DNA of 64,000 nucleotides from DAOUAT01 sp964551735. GTDB taxonomy: Bacteria; Chloroflexota; Anaerolineae; CG2-30-64-16. How positions within the stretch are numbered: position 1 is the first letter of the stretch; each line of letters starts with the position of its first letter. Positions 10,965-19,318 of the stretch are shown piece after piece. The notes beneath the pieces are model-generated. The model ran no database searches. It saw nothing but the letters and a program-made list of their open reading frames with translations, and was not told the DNA's origin. The translations under genes and the position numbers were made by a program. The stretch spans positions 46,068 to 110,067 of the forward strand of contig CAZKEF010000018.1 of NCBI GenBank assembly GCA_964551735.1, in the 5' to 3' direction.

Positions 10965-11147
10965 CATCACAATACTGCCCCCTCTCATAATATCGCTCGC
11001 TGTTTCTGTTATGTGTGGCCCTGCACGAAGAAAAACGGTATGGAAACGTCGCCTCCCAATGTTTCAGGGCTCATCCTGCGCGAAGGTTTGCGTTTCACCT
11101 GCACCGGTTAGTCGGACCGGAGATCGAGCGCGTGCGGGTTGGCGGGT

Positions 11148-11176
11148 GTGACAGAAAGCAAGGCGCGTGATATAAT
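11148..11176 (+). promoter_or_regulatory. Promoter of asnS
   Basis: GTGACA (11148-11153), exactly 17 bases, TATAAT (11171-11176). The predicted leader is about 100 bases and contains word repeats (11187-11221); no T-box motif was recognised. Confidence 0.7.
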
Positions 11177-11186
11177 GCTAAATCAT

Positions 11187-11221
11187 AACGTACTGCATAC
11201 GACGTATTGCGTGATTTCGCG
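11187..11221. repeat. Word repeat, CGTATTGCGTA family, in asnS leader
   Basis: Near-copies of CGTACTGC/CGTATTGCGTGA in the asnS 5' leader; the same word family occurs at 12627-12720, 48811-48836, 52261-52290, 52404-52440 and 55061-55150. Confidence 0.6.
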
Positions 11222-11285
11222 ACGAAGGCAGATTGAACGCCAATACCCAGTGCGCAGTCAGCAACATGCATCACGGAGCACATAC

Positions 11286-12629
11286 GTGACACCTATTGTC
11301 CGCATTGAACATGTCGCCCACCACGTCGGGCAAACCGTCACCTTGCAGGGCTGGCTCCAACTTAAGACCGGCAAGGGTAAGCTGCAGTTTCTACGCGTCC
11401 GCGATGGCACGGGCGTGATCCAGGCCGTGGTCTTCCGGGGCAACGTCTCGGAGGAGGACTTCGAGTCGGCCAAGCGCATGCCGCTGGAGTCGTCGCTGGT
11501 CATCACCGGCACGGTGAAGGCCGACCCGCGTGCGCCCGGCATCCCCGGCGGCTTCGAGCTGGATGTCACAGGCTTGCAGGTCGTCCAGGAATCGGCCGAG
11601 TATCCCATCGCGCCCAAGGAGCACGGCGTCGAGTTCTTGATGGACAACCGGCACTTGTGGCTGCGTTCCAATCGGCAGTGGGCAATCATGCGCGTGCGCG
11701 CCACCATCGTCAAAGCGATGCGCGACTGGTTGGACAACAACGGTTTCACCCTGGTGGACACGCCCATTCTCACCCCTTCCGCGGCCGAAGGCACCACCAC
11801 GCTGTTCAAGACCGATTTTCACGGCGAGGACGCGTTCCTGGCCCAGACCGGCCAGCTCTACAACGAGGCCAACATCTTCGCGGTGGGCAAGACCTACTGC
11901 TTCGGCCCCACCTTCCGCGCTGAGAAGAGCAAGACGCGGCGCCACCTGCAGGAATTCTGGATGGTGGAGCCGGAGATCGCGTTCTGCAAGCTGGAGGATC
12001 TGCTGGAAGTTGAGGAGCAGTACATCAGCTACATCGTGCAGACCACGCTGCGGGAACGCGCGGCCGAGCTGAAGCTGCTGGAGCGGGATACGGCCGCGCT
12101 GGAGAAGGTCATCCCGCCATTCCCGCGCATTTCGTACGATGACGCAGTGACGATAATCAACGACGCTGCGGCCCGCGGCGTCACAGTGCCGCCCAACGAC
12201 GAGCGGCTGCCGCCGCTGGCGTGGGGCGGCGACTTCGGCGCACCGCACGAGACGTTCGTGGCCAGCCACTTCGACAAGCCGGTGTTCGTCCACCACTACC
12301 CCAGCGCGGTCAAGGCATTCTACATGGAACCAGAGCCGGGCCGGCCCGAGGTGTGCCGTTCGGCCGACCTGCTGGCGCCAGAGGGGTACGGCGAGATCAT
12401 CGGGGGCTCGGAGCGAATGAGCGATCCCGATGTGCTGCTGGCCGCCATTGACTGCCACGGGCTGCCGAGGGAAGCCTACGAGTGGTATGTGGACCTGCGC
12501 CGCTACGGCTCCGTGCCTCACTCCGGCTTCGGCCTGGGCGTTGAGCGCACGGTGTCCTGGATCTGCGGCATTGACCATATTCGCGAAACGATCGCGTTTC
12601 CCAGGATGCTGAATCGGCTGAGACCGTGA
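11286..12629 (+). CDS. asnS: Asparaginyl-tRNA synthetase
   Basis: 447-residue class IIb aminoacyl-tRNA synthetase charging tRNA-Asn. The N-terminal OB-fold anticodon-binding domain (about 1-100; VTLQGWLQLKTGKGKLQFLRVRDG) is followed by class II motif 1, motif 2 (FRAEKSKTRRHLQEFWMVEPE, with Arg and Glu for ATP and amino acid) and motif 3 (GFGLGVERTVSWI). Glu in the motif 2 loop and the short length favour AsnRS over AspRS. GTG at 11286 gives the normal N-terminus, with GGAG 7 bases upstream; the frame continues upstream to 11139 through promoter and repeat sequence. Confidence 0.93.
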   Translation: MTPIVRIEHVAHHVGQTVTLQGWLQLKTGKGKLQFLRVRDGTGVIQAVVFRGNVSEEDFESAKRMPLESSLVITGTVKADPRAPGIPGGFELDVTGLQVVQESAEYPIAPKEHGVEFLMDNRHLWLRSNRQWAIMRVRATIVKAMRDWLDNNGFTLVDTPILTPSAAEGTTTLFKTDFHGEDAFLAQTGQLYNEANIFAVGKTYCFGPTFRAEKSKTRRHLQEFWMVEPEIAFCKLEDLLEVEEQYISYIVQTTLRERAAELKLLERDTAALEKVIPPFPRISYDDAVTIINDAAARGVTVPPNDERLPPLAWGGDFGAPHETFVASHFDKPVFVHHYPSAVKAFYMEPEPGRPEVCRSADLLAPEGYGEIIGGSERMSDPDVLLAAIDCHGLPREAYEWYVDLRRYGSVPHSGFGLGVERTVSWICGIDHIRETIAFPRMLNRLRP

Positions 12630-12720
12630 TACGTGGTGCGTGATACGTGGTACGTAGTGCGTGGTGCGTGATGCGTGACAAAGAGACAACACGCAGTACG
12701 CAATACGCAATACGCCCCAC
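12627..12720. repeat. Word-repeat hairpin between asnS and the DUF4058 gene
   Basis: Left arm (12627-12679) is made of GTGATACGTG/GTGCGTGATGCGTG words; right arm (12690-12720) of the complement CACGCAGTACGCAATACGC words. The arms pair imperfectly over about 30 bases. It occupies nearly the whole intergenic space. Confidence 0.7.
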
Positions 12721-12740
12721 GACAACGCGGAGGAATCACG

Positions 12741-13574
12741 ATGCCATCACCCTTTCCCGGCATGGATCCCTACCTGGAAGAGTCGCGGCGCTGGCCGGAT
12801 GTGCATCAGAGCCTGATCACTTACATCCGGGATGCGCTCCAGCCGGCGGTGCGGCCGCGCTATCACGCGCGCATGGGCGAGCGGGTGTACATCATGCACG
12901 CGTGGTCTGCGATCGCCCCGGACGTGTTCCTGCTCGGCCCGCGGGAGACGGATCCGGGCGGTCAGCGGCTACGGGAACCTGGGATGGCCCACGCCGTTGC
13001 GCCCGTGCAGGAAGCGCCGGCTCCGCTGACGATGGAGGCGGATGAGCCGGTGCGCTTCATGGTGGCGCCCGTCGAGGAGCGCGAACCGTTCGTGGAGATC
13101 GTCCACGGCGATGGCGAAGTCGTGACGGTGATCGAGGTGCTCAGCCCGACCAACAAGACCACCGGTGAGGGCTACCGGCAATACCGGCAAAAACAGGAGC
13201 AGATCCTCAACAGCCCCGTGCATCTGGTCGAGATCGATCTCCTCTCGGCCGGGCTGCCGACCCTCGCGATCCCCGCGGCCGAGCTCTTGTTGCTCCCGCC
13301 CCACCGCTACCTGGTCAGCGTCCGCCGCGGCCCCCAACTGCAGGGTGAGGCCTATCCCATACCGCTGCAACAGCGGCTGCCGCGGCTGCGTGTGCCGCTG
13401 CGCGCCCCTGACCCGGATGTCGTCCTCGACCTGCAAGGCGCTTTCGAGCGCTGCTACGACAACGGCAGCTATGCCGACTTGGTGGACTACAGCGCGTCCC
13501 CACCCGTGGCGCTTTCGGACACAGAGGCAGCGTGGCTGGACGAGATGCTGCGGGAGAAGGGCCTCCGGTCGTGA
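12741..13574 (+). CDS. DUF4058 family protein
   Basis: 277-residue soluble protein beginning MPSPFPGMDPYLE, the invariant start of the DUF4058 family. Further family-like blocks are VYIMHAWSAIAPDVFLLG, IEVLSPTNKTTGEGYRQYRQKQEQIL and VEIDLLSAGLP. The E-S-P-x-N-K and Q/E-x-D arrangement resembles PD-(D/E)XK-like folds, but that is inference; no function is established. ATG 12741 follows GGAGG by 7 bases. Its stop overlaps the next gene's GTG by 4 bases (GTGA), so the two are translationally coupled. Confidence 0.85.
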   Translation: MPSPFPGMDPYLEESRRWPDVHQSLITYIRDALQPAVRPRYHARMGERVYIMHAWSAIAPDVFLLGPRETDPGGQRLREPGMAHAVAPVQEAPAPLTMEADEPVRFMVAPVEEREPFVEIVHGDGEVVTVIEVLSPTNKTTGEGYRQYRQKQEQILNSPVHLVEIDLLSAGLPTLAIPAAELLLLPPHRYLVSVRRGPQLQGEAYPIPLQQRLPRLRVPLRAPDPDVVLDLQGAFERCYDNGSYADLVDYSASPPVALSDTEAAWLDEMLREKGLRS

Positions 13575-14632
13575 GCGGATCGTACCTGCCGGCCTTTGTC
13601 CTGGTTTTTGCCATCGGCTTGGTCGTCAGCGCGGCGTTGACGCCGTTGGCGCAGCGGCTGGGCCAACGCCTGGGCCTGACGGACCGGCCCGGCGGCCGCC
13701 GGCAGCACCGGGGGGAGGTCTCGCGGCTGGGCGGCATCGCGCTGTTTGCCGGGTTCACAGCAGCAGTGGTCGCCACGTTGTTGCTGCCCGATAGCTTCCT
13801 CCCCCCCCGACTGGACCCCAAAGAGCTGACGCGCCTGGCCGGGCTGCTGATCGGGTCGGCCGCTATTTTCGTCTTCGGCCTGGCCGATGACCGGTTCCAG
13901 TTCCCCAGCAGGCCCCAATACATTGCGCAACTCCTCGCCTCCTGCATCGCCATCGCTTTTATTATTTTCATCGAGCGCGTCAACAACCCCTTGGGAACCG
14001 GCCAAATCGTGTTCCCCTGGCCGATGGTCGGCGCGCTGACCATCTTCTGGTTCATGGGGATGATGAACACCGTGAACTGGCTGGATGGGCTGGATGGGCT
14101 GGCCGCTGGGGTGTCGGCCATCGTGGCCGCGTTCATCGCGATCCACATGCTGCGGGAAGGTCAGATCAGCGTGGCGCTGTTGCCCGTGGCGCTGCTGGGC
14201 GCGACGCTGGGGTTCCTGCCCTACAACTTCTATCCGGCGCGCGTCTTCATGGGCAGCAATGGCTCTTATTCCCTGGGCTGGGCGGTGGCCGCGTTGGGGA
14301 TCATCGGCGGCGCCAAGGTGGCGACGGTGCTGCTGGCGATGGGCCTGCCGATCCTGGACGTGGCATGGCTGATCTACAGTCGGCGGCGGCGGGGTGGCAA
14401 GGCCAGCGAGGCCGGCCGCGACCACCTACACCATCGGCTCCTGGATATTGGCCTGAGCCAGCGGCAGATCGTGCTGGGCTACTATGCGTTCTGTGCGGCC
14501 TTTGGCGGTCTGGCGCTGTTCCTGGAAAGCCGATTACAAAAGCTGGTCGCACTGGGCGTGTTGGCCCTGGCCGGCCTGGCCGTGCTGGTGTGGGCCAGCA
14601 GACAGCCGGCGGGGAAGTATCGGGGTGGCTAA
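13571..14632 (+). CDS. WecA/MraY-like polyprenyl-phosphate sugar-1-phosphate transferase
   Basis: 353-residue polytopic membrane enzyme of the PNPT family that would transfer a sugar-1-phosphate (likely GlcNAc-1-P) to undecaprenyl phosphate, initiating a glycan. Motifs seen: DRPGGRRQHRGEVSRLGG, the Asp-Asp of GLADDR, NTVNWLDGLDGL, and the His-rich GRDHLHHRL near the C-terminus, which favours the WecA/TagO branch. The usual metal-binding GDxGS loop instead reads MGSNGSYSLG, so the expected Asp is Ser. The GTG start overlaps the DUF4058 stop. It is probably the first step of the surface-glycan pathway encoded further along. Confidence 0.85.
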   Translation: MSGSYLPAFVLVFAIGLVVSAALTPLAQRLGQRLGLTDRPGGRRQHRGEVSRLGGIALFAGFTAAVVATLLLPDSFLPPRLDPKELTRLAGLLIGSAAIFVFGLADDRFQFPSRPQYIAQLLASCIAIAFIIFIERVNNPLGTGQIVFPWPMVGALTIFWFMGMMNTVNWLDGLDGLAAGVSAIVAAFIAIHMLREGQISVALLPVALLGATLGFLPYNFYPARVFMGSNGSYSLGWAVAALGIIGGAKVATVLLAMGLPILDVAWLIYSRRRRGGKASEAGRDHLHHRLLDIGLSQRQIVLGYYAFCAAFGGLALFLESRLQKLVALGVLALAGLAVLVWASRQPAGKYRGG

Positions 14633-14729
14633 GTGTGGGAGTGGTTGAGTATGGGAGTATAGAGGCATGCAGGTACATACCACACCCCCACGCTCCCATC
14701 CCCCCCTACCCTCACGCCCCTACACTCAC
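14633..14729. repeat. Word-repeat hairpin between converging genes (GGGAGTGTGG family)
   Basis: 14636-14665 is built of GTGGGAGTGG/TATGGGAGTATAG words, and 14679-14729 of complementary CCCCCACGCTCCCATCC words, making a long imperfect hairpin exactly between two convergent stops. It could act as a bidirectional terminator, although no T-run is present. Confidence 0.6.
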
Positions 14730-15679
14730 TTCTCTTCAAACCCCAATGCCTCGCGCACGATGTACAGCGGCCGGCCCTTCACCTCGTCGTAAATTCGGCC
14801 CAGGTACTCGCCAATGATCCCCAGCGAGATCAATTGCACGCCGCCGAGGAAAAGCACGCTGACCAGGGTGGTGGCCTGGCCGTAGAACGCCTGGCTGCCC
14901 GATAGGCGCAGGATGATGGTGACGACGATCCCAAGCACGGCCAGCCCGGCTGCCGCGAAGCCCACGTAGGTGGCAAGCTGGAGGGGCAGGTACGAAAACG
15001 ATGTGATGCCGTCCAGCGCGAACTTTAGCATCTTTTTGAACGGATACTTGGTCTCGCCCGCGTAGCGCTCGGCCCGCACGTAGGTGACGCCCGCCTGCCG
15101 GAAGCCCACCCACACCGACATGCCGCGCAAAAACCGATGCTTCTCCCGCATCGTCTTCAGCGCCTCGACCACCTTGCGATCCATCAGCCGGAAGTCGCCG
15201 GTGTCCTTGGGGATATCAATATCGGTGATCTTGTAGATGATGCGGTAGAACGCCTTGGCGGTGAATTCTTTGAACCAGGTTTCCCCCTGGCGCGCAGCCC
15301 GCACTGCGTAGACGATCTCGATCCCTTCGCGCCATTTGGCCAGCATTTCCAGGATCAGCTCCGGTGGGTCCTGCAGGTCAGCGTCGATCAGCACCACCGC
15401 GTCCCCCCGCGCATAATCCATCCCGGCTGTGACCGCCACCTGATGGCCGAAGTTGCGAGCGAAGTCCACCACCTTGACACGAGGATCTTGCGCGTGCAAC
15501 TCACGCATGATCTGCGGCGTCCGGTCGCGGCTGCCATCGTTCACCAGCACCAGCTCCCACGACTCGCCAGCGCCGTCCAGCACCCCATTGATGCGTCGGT
15601 AGAGCTCATGCAGCACGCCTTCTTCGTTGAAGCACGGCGCAACGACCGATAAAGTCGGTTTTTTGTCTGCTGATGCCAT
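14726..15679 (-). CDS. GtrB/DPM-like polyprenyl-phosphate glycosyltransferase (GT2)
   Basis: 317-residue GT2 enzyme. The N-terminal GT-A domain has VVAPCFNEEGVLHEL, VNDGSRDRT, ARNFGHQVAVTAGMD and the metal-binding DADLQDPPE, followed by DTGDFRLMDRK. Two C-terminal hydrophobic segments (about 235-260 and 270-295) place it at the inner face of the membrane. The family makes polyprenyl-phosphate-sugars that serve as donors for GT39-type membrane transferases, many of which are encoded at 23751-43099. ATG 15679 follows AGGAGG by 4 bases. Confidence 0.9.
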   Translation of the reverse strand: MASADKKPTLSVVAPCFNEEGVLHELYRRINGVLDGAGESWELVLVNDGSRDRTPQIMRELHAQDPRVKVVDFARNFGHQVAVTAGMDYARGDAVVLIDADLQDPPELILEMLAKWREGIEIVYAVRAARQGETWFKEFTAKAFYRIIYKITDIDIPKDTGDFRLMDRKVVEALKTMREKHRFLRGMSVWVGFRQAGVTYVRAERYAGETKYPFKKMLKFALDGITSFSYLPLQLATYVGFAAAGLAVLGIVVTIILRLSGSQAFYGQATTLVSVLFLGGVQLISLGIIGEYLGRIYDEVKGRPLYIVREALGFEEK

Positions 15680-15698
15680 GTTGCCTCCTGTGAGTGGG

Positions 15699-15767
15699 GG
15701 TTGGTAGGTTGGTAGATTGGTAGGGCAGAGACGCACCAACTTACCAAATTACCAATCTACCGATCTA
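15699..15767. repeat. Word-repeat hairpin, GGTAGATTGGTA family
   Basis: 15699-15723 (GGTTGGTAGGTTGGTAG words) faces 15735-15767 (ACCAACTTACCAAATTACC words). The right arm runs over the stop codon of the MBL hydrolase gene. Confidence 0.65.
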
Positions 15768-16638
15768 TTGCTTCCACGCGCCAGTTCTCGCCATCCAGGC
15801 GCAACCGGCCGGCGGGGATCTCGACGTCGTGCTGGAAGAAGAGCAGCGCGTCGCGGCGCCATGCCCAATCGCGTAGCGCGCGTTTGGTCTCCAGGCTTTG
15901 CAACGGCTCCACGTCAAACGCCGGCACCCAGGCCAGGCGCTCCAAGTTTGCGACGTAGCCCGCGTCCCCCAGGAAGATCGCGGTCTCGCCTGCGCTTTCG
16001 ATGATGACGACCTGGTGGCTGCGGGTGTGACCGGGGGTCACCTGTACGCGCACTTCAGGGGTTATTTGTGTGTCGCCGTTCAGCAGGCGCGTCCGGCCCG
16101 GCCCGCCTTCGTTGGCATCCCCGCAGATCTCAATCAGCGGCATGAAGTTCTCGGCCAGATAGGTCGCCCGAGTGCGCTCATTGGGAAAACAGGCGTCGGC
16201 CAGCTCCAGGCGCTGCATCAGGTAGGTCGCATTGGGAAAGGTGGGCATGATCTGCGCATCCGGCCCGTAGGTCGTGTTGCCGCCGCAGTGGTCGCCGTGC
16301 AGATGTGTGTTGATCACGACGCGCACGTCGGTCTCGGCAAAGCCGGCCGCGAGGAGGTCGTCCAACAGCCGCGTTTCGCTGGTCAGGTTAAGCTGCTGCA
16401 ACCGCTTGGGCGGCAACTTGGTCCCATAGCCGGTATCAACCAGGATCAGGCCTTCGCTGGACTCGATCAGCAGGCAGCGCAGGTCCATGGGAATGCGATT
16501 CAATGCATCCGGTCGGATAACCTTTTCCCACAGCACCCGCGGCACTAGGCCGAAGACCCCGCCGCCGTCGGTCCAATAGATGCCATCGCTGAGCACATGG
16601 ACGCGCACGTTCCCGATATGGTAGGTTTTGGGCGCCAT
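15757..16638 (-). CDS. MBL-fold metallohydrolase
   Basis: 293-residue beta-lactamase-fold hydrolase. The dinuclear zinc motif THLHGDH (111-117) is intact, with later ligands in VTPGHTRSHQV (His) and LGDAGYV (Asp). The arrangement with an N-terminal VHVLSDGIYW strand and Asp69 (VDTGYG) resembles the lactonase-like subgroup (AHL lactonase and relatives), but the substrate is not determinable. ATG 16638 abuts the previous stop (TAGATG) with GAGGAGG upstream, so translation is coupled to the HEAT-repeat gene. Its last codons overlap a word-repeat hairpin. Confidence 0.85.
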   Translation of the reverse strand: MAPKTYHIGNVRVHVLSDGIYWTDGGGVFGLVPRVLWEKVIRPDALNRIPMDLRCLLIESSEGLILVDTGYGTKLPPKRLQQLNLTSETRLLDDLLAAGFAETDVRVVINTHLHGDHCGGNTTYGPDAQIMPTFPNATYLMQRLELADACFPNERTRATYLAENFMPLIEICGDANEGGPGRTRLLNGDTQITPEVRVQVTPGHTRSHQVVIIESAGETAIFLGDAGYVANLERLAWVPAFDVEPLQSLETKRALRDWAWRRDALLFFQHDVEIPAGRLRLDGENWRVEAIDR

Positions 16639-17565
16639 CTATGCCTCCTCGGTCGGTTTGACGGCCGCATGGCGACGGCCGCGACGTTCGAGCAGATTTA
16701 AGGCACGCTTTGCTCGGTCGCCTACCGTCCCTCGCAGCAGACGGCTCTTGTCGGTCATCAGCGCGGCCAGCACAGGATGTGCGCCCTCGTCGCCCACGTG
16801 GCCCAGCGCTCTAGCCGCATAGCCGCGCACCTGCGGGTCTGGGTCTGCCAGCGCAGCGACAAGCTGCGGCTGCGCGTCGGGGTGCTGCGCATGCACCAAC
16901 GCTGCGGCCATGGCCCGGCGCACCAGCAGTGGTTGGTCGGGCGCAACCAGGGCCTCGGCCAGCGGGACGGCTGCCGCAGTGTTACCAATGCGGCCCAGCG
17001 CTGCGGCAGCAGCCCGCCGCACGTTCGGGTGCGGGTCGGCCAGGTGAGGCAGGAGGGCAACCGTCACTGCAGAATCCGCTGCCTGGCCTGTCGCTGTGGC
17101 GAGAGCTGTCGCGACTGCCTCGCGCACTTGGGGGTCGGGATCGGCCAGATACTTGAGCAACACCAGCCCAACGGCCTCGCCGCCCAGGCGTCCCAGCGCC
17201 TCGGCGGCGCCGGCTCGGCGCAGCGGTTCAGGGTCGGCCAGCGCGGCCGTGAGCGCGGGGAAAACATGGCCCGCCACCTGCGCGGCCAGCGCCTCCACGA
17301 CATGCCAGCGAACGATGGGCTCGGGGTCGGCCAGTGCATGAATCAGCGCCGCGATGGCATCGGGGCTGCGCAGCGAATGCCGGCCCAGGCTGGTGGCGGC
17401 CTGCCAGCGCTGCCTCGGCTCAAGCGAGGCCAGGCCCGCCAGGTAAGCCTTCTCGCTGCCCATATCCGCGCCAGGGCGCAAGGTCGGCCAACGCGCAACT
17501 TGCCTGCGCCAGAAATGATGCAAGTCTTTTGCAATCTGCTTCAAATAGCCTATCGGATTTGCCAC
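16639..17565 (-). CDS. HEAT-repeat / PBS-lyase-like repeat protein
   Basis: 308-residue soluble alpha-solenoid. From about residue 45 to 285 it consists of roughly eight 31-residue repeats of the type ALADPEPxVRxxAAxALGxxG. Such scaffolds mediate protein binding and have no catalytic residues. The first 35 residues (IAKDLHHFWRRQVARWPTLRP) are basic and not repeat-like. The start is a GTG with a weak ribosome-binding site, 13 bases after the upstream stop; an operon with the membrane protein upstream and the MBL hydrolase downstream is clear from the spacing. Confidence 0.85.
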   Translation of the reverse strand: MANPIGYLKQIAKDLHHFWRRQVARWPTLRPGADMGSEKAYLAGLASLEPRQRWQAATSLGRHSLRSPDAIAALIHALADPEPIVRWHVVEALAAQVAGHVFPALTAALADPEPLRRAGAAEALGRLGGEAVGLVLLKYLADPDPQVREAVATALATATGQAADSAVTVALLPHLADPHPNVRRAAAAALGRIGNTAAAVPLAEALVAPDQPLLVRRAMAAALVHAQHPDAQPQLVAALADPDPQVRGYAARALGHVGDEGAHPVLAALMTDKSRLLRGTVGDRAKRALNLLERRGRRHAAVKPTEEA

Positions 17566-17578
17566 GCTCTCACTCGAC

Positions 17579-18328
17579 TTAGCGGATCACGATGGTCGTC
17601 TTGCACGGCGGCGGGAAATTCCCGCTGGTGTCCACGACCACGATCCGGATGCTATAGACGCCAGGGGGCAGCGGCGCGGTTAAGGCGCCCAGGCGACCGT
17701 TGTTGACCGGCTGATTGCCCTCAGCAAAAAACGACCATTGGCTGTCGGCGGGACTTGGGCCTGGGCCATACTCCAGCTTGTAGTAGCCGAAGTTCTCGTG
17801 CACGGCCGATCCTGTGACGATCACCGGGATGTTCACCTGAGCGTTGACGCCGGGCGCAGTGATAACCGCGCGCGGGTCAGGGCAACTCGGCCGCTGCGGC
17901 GCCTGCGTGGGCGTCTCCTGCGGGGCCTGGGTGGGAAGCGGCCGCGGGGTGGGACGAACCTGGCGGGTGGCTGTAGCTGTGGGTGTTGTTTCCGGTAACG
18001 GCAGGGTGGGCGTGACTGTGGGGGTTCCCGCGTTGGCAGCCAGGCCGGGCGTAGGTGTAAACTGATCCTGCTCAATCAACGGCCTGACGGCTTCTGACAC
18101 GACGGTGCTCAACAAATATACCAGGCCCATCACCAGCGCCAACATGACCGCGACCGTCCATGCGTTGTAGACGCGGTTGAGCGCGGTCTCGCGTTCCAGG
18201 TTGAAGACGGCATAGCGCCGTTCACGCCGGGCGAGCAAGACCACGCGCAGTTCCCAAAGCGCCACCAGTGCGCACACCCCATAGATCCAGGGCGCGTACT
18301 GGCGGATAATATCAATGATAATCGCCAT
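17579..18328 (-). CDS. Membrane-anchored protein with Thr/Pro-rich linker and beta-sandwich tail
   Basis: 249 residues, family not recognised. There are two membrane helices (about 12-32 and 58-80) with a charged loop (RRERRYAVFNLERETALNRVY) between them, then a Thr/Pro-rich extracytoplasmic linker (about 90-145, TPTVTPTLPLPETTPTATATR style), then a C-terminal Ig-like domain (about 150-249; INSP-type AVITAPGVNAQVNIPVIVTGSA, GVYSIRIVVVDTSGN). It is probably a surface-exposed protein on a stalk. It is first in an operon with the HEAT-repeat and MBL genes. ATG at 18328. Confidence 0.65.
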   Translation of the reverse strand: MAIIIDIIRQYAPWIYGVCALVALWELRVVLLARRERRYAVFNLERETALNRVYNAWTVAVMLALVMGLVYLLSTVVSEAVRPLIEQDQFTPTPGLAANAGTPTVTPTLPLPETTPTATATRQVRPTPRPLPTQAPQETPTQAPQRPSCPDPRAVITAPGVNAQVNIPVIVTGSAVHENFGYYKLEYGPGPSPADSQWSFFAEGNQPVNNGRLGALTAPLPPGVYSIRIVVVDTSGNFPPPCKTTIVIR

Positions 18329-18345
18329 GCATTATCCGTTTGCAC

Positions 18346-18394
18346 GTTTAAACGTTCTAACGTTAGAACGTTCCAAACGTTCCAACGTCCTAAT
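18346..18394. repeat. AACGTT word repeat with perfect 22-bp palindrome
   Basis: Bases 18351-18372 are a perfect 22-base palindrome made of AACGTT words; adjoining copies extend to 18391. It fills the gap between the PNP stop and the next gene. Confidence 0.75.
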
Positions 18395-19241
18395 GGGCCA
18401 ACGCCGCCAATACACCACGCAGCAGAGCCAGGAGTTTCGGGCCAATGGTCTTTCCGGCAGCCAGGACCTCTTCGTGATTGGCTTCTTCCACCGAGTCAGG
18501 GTCATCAATGGCGACGTTGGTGATGCCGCTGAGTCCCAGGACCCGCAGCCCCGCGTGGCGGGCGACGATCACTTCGGGCACGGTTGACATGCCTGTGGCA
18601 TCCCCGCCGATCATGCGCAGGAAACGGACTTCAGCGGGCGTTTCAAACGTGGGCCCGCCCAGGCCGACGTACACCCCCTGGCGCAGCTCGATGCCCAGTT
18701 CAGCCGCTACATCCAAGGCGAGCTGGCGCAGCGCAGGATCGTAAGCCTTGTTCATCGCTGGGAAGCGGGGGCCAAGGCTGGCATCATTGGACCCCCACAA
18801 CGGGTTGGTACCTGTCATGGCTATCAAGCCGATGTGATCGGTGATGAGCATCAGGTCACCGGCACGATAGGTGGGGTTCAGCCCGCCGGCCGCGTTGGTG
18901 ACGATCAACAGCTCGATGCCCAGATCGATCAGCACGCGCAGCGGCAAAGTAACCTCCTGCTGTGAGTGGCCTTCGTAAGCATGGACGCGGCCCTGCAGGA
19001 TCGCGACTTCTTGCCCAGCAAGTTGGCCGAGCACGAGCTGCCCAGCGTGGCCTTCAACGCTGGGGCGCAGGAAGTGGGGGATGTCGGCATAGGAGATGCG
19101 ATCGGCGTCGAGCATCTCATCGGCCAGCGCGTTCAGGCCCGAGCCCAGGATCAGCCCAACCTTCGGGCGGTAATGCGTGCGGGATCGAATATAGTCGGCT
19201 GCCTCACGATACTCTTTGCGTGAGAAGGTGATGCTGCTCAT
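18390..19241 (-). CDS. Purine nucleoside phosphorylase (trimeric type)
   Basis: 283-residue cytosolic phosphorylase cleaving 6-oxopurine nucleosides (inosine, guanosine) to base and ribose-1-phosphate. Motifs: phosphate loop LGSGLN, GRVHAYEGHS, VTNAAGGLNPTYRAGDLMLITDHI, GVYVGLGGPTFETPAE (purine-contacting Glu) and MSTVPE. Asn in SGITNVAI corresponds to the 6-oxopurine-specific Asn; methylthioadenosine phosphorylases carry Asp there, so MTA is unlikely to be the main substrate. ATG 19241 follows AAGGAG by 7 bases. Confidence 0.93.
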   Translation of the reverse strand: MSSITFSRKEYREAADYIRSRTHYRPKVGLILGSGLNALADEMLDADRISYADIPHFLRPSVEGHAGQLVLGQLAGQEVAILQGRVHAYEGHSQQEVTLPLRVLIDLGIELLIVTNAAGGLNPTYRAGDLMLITDHIGLIAMTGTNPLWGSNDASLGPRFPAMNKAYDPALRQLALDVAAELGIELRQGVYVGLGGPTFETPAEVRFLRMIGGDATGMSTVPEVIVARHAGLRVLGLSGITNVAIDDPDSVEEANHEEVLAAGKTIGPKLLALLRGVLAALAH

Positions 19242-19318
19242 GGATCAACTCCTTGCGACTGGAAACTGGATACGGCAAGCTGGAAGCTAGGACTGCTGTC
19301 AGCCATTGCCGCCCGAAC

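Noticed and set aside
10990..11147. tRNA or riboswitch between corA and asnS
   Set aside because: No T-loop motif, no CCA-type acceptor, no T-box or Mg2+ riboswitch core could be recognised.
11139..11285. N-terminal extension of AsnRS
   Set aside because: The stretch contains the promoter and word repeats; AsnRS homology begins at GTG 11286.
14633..14729. Classical bidirectional terminator between convergent genes
   Set aside because: Self-complementary but without T-runs on either side and with repeated word structure; reported as a repeat instead.
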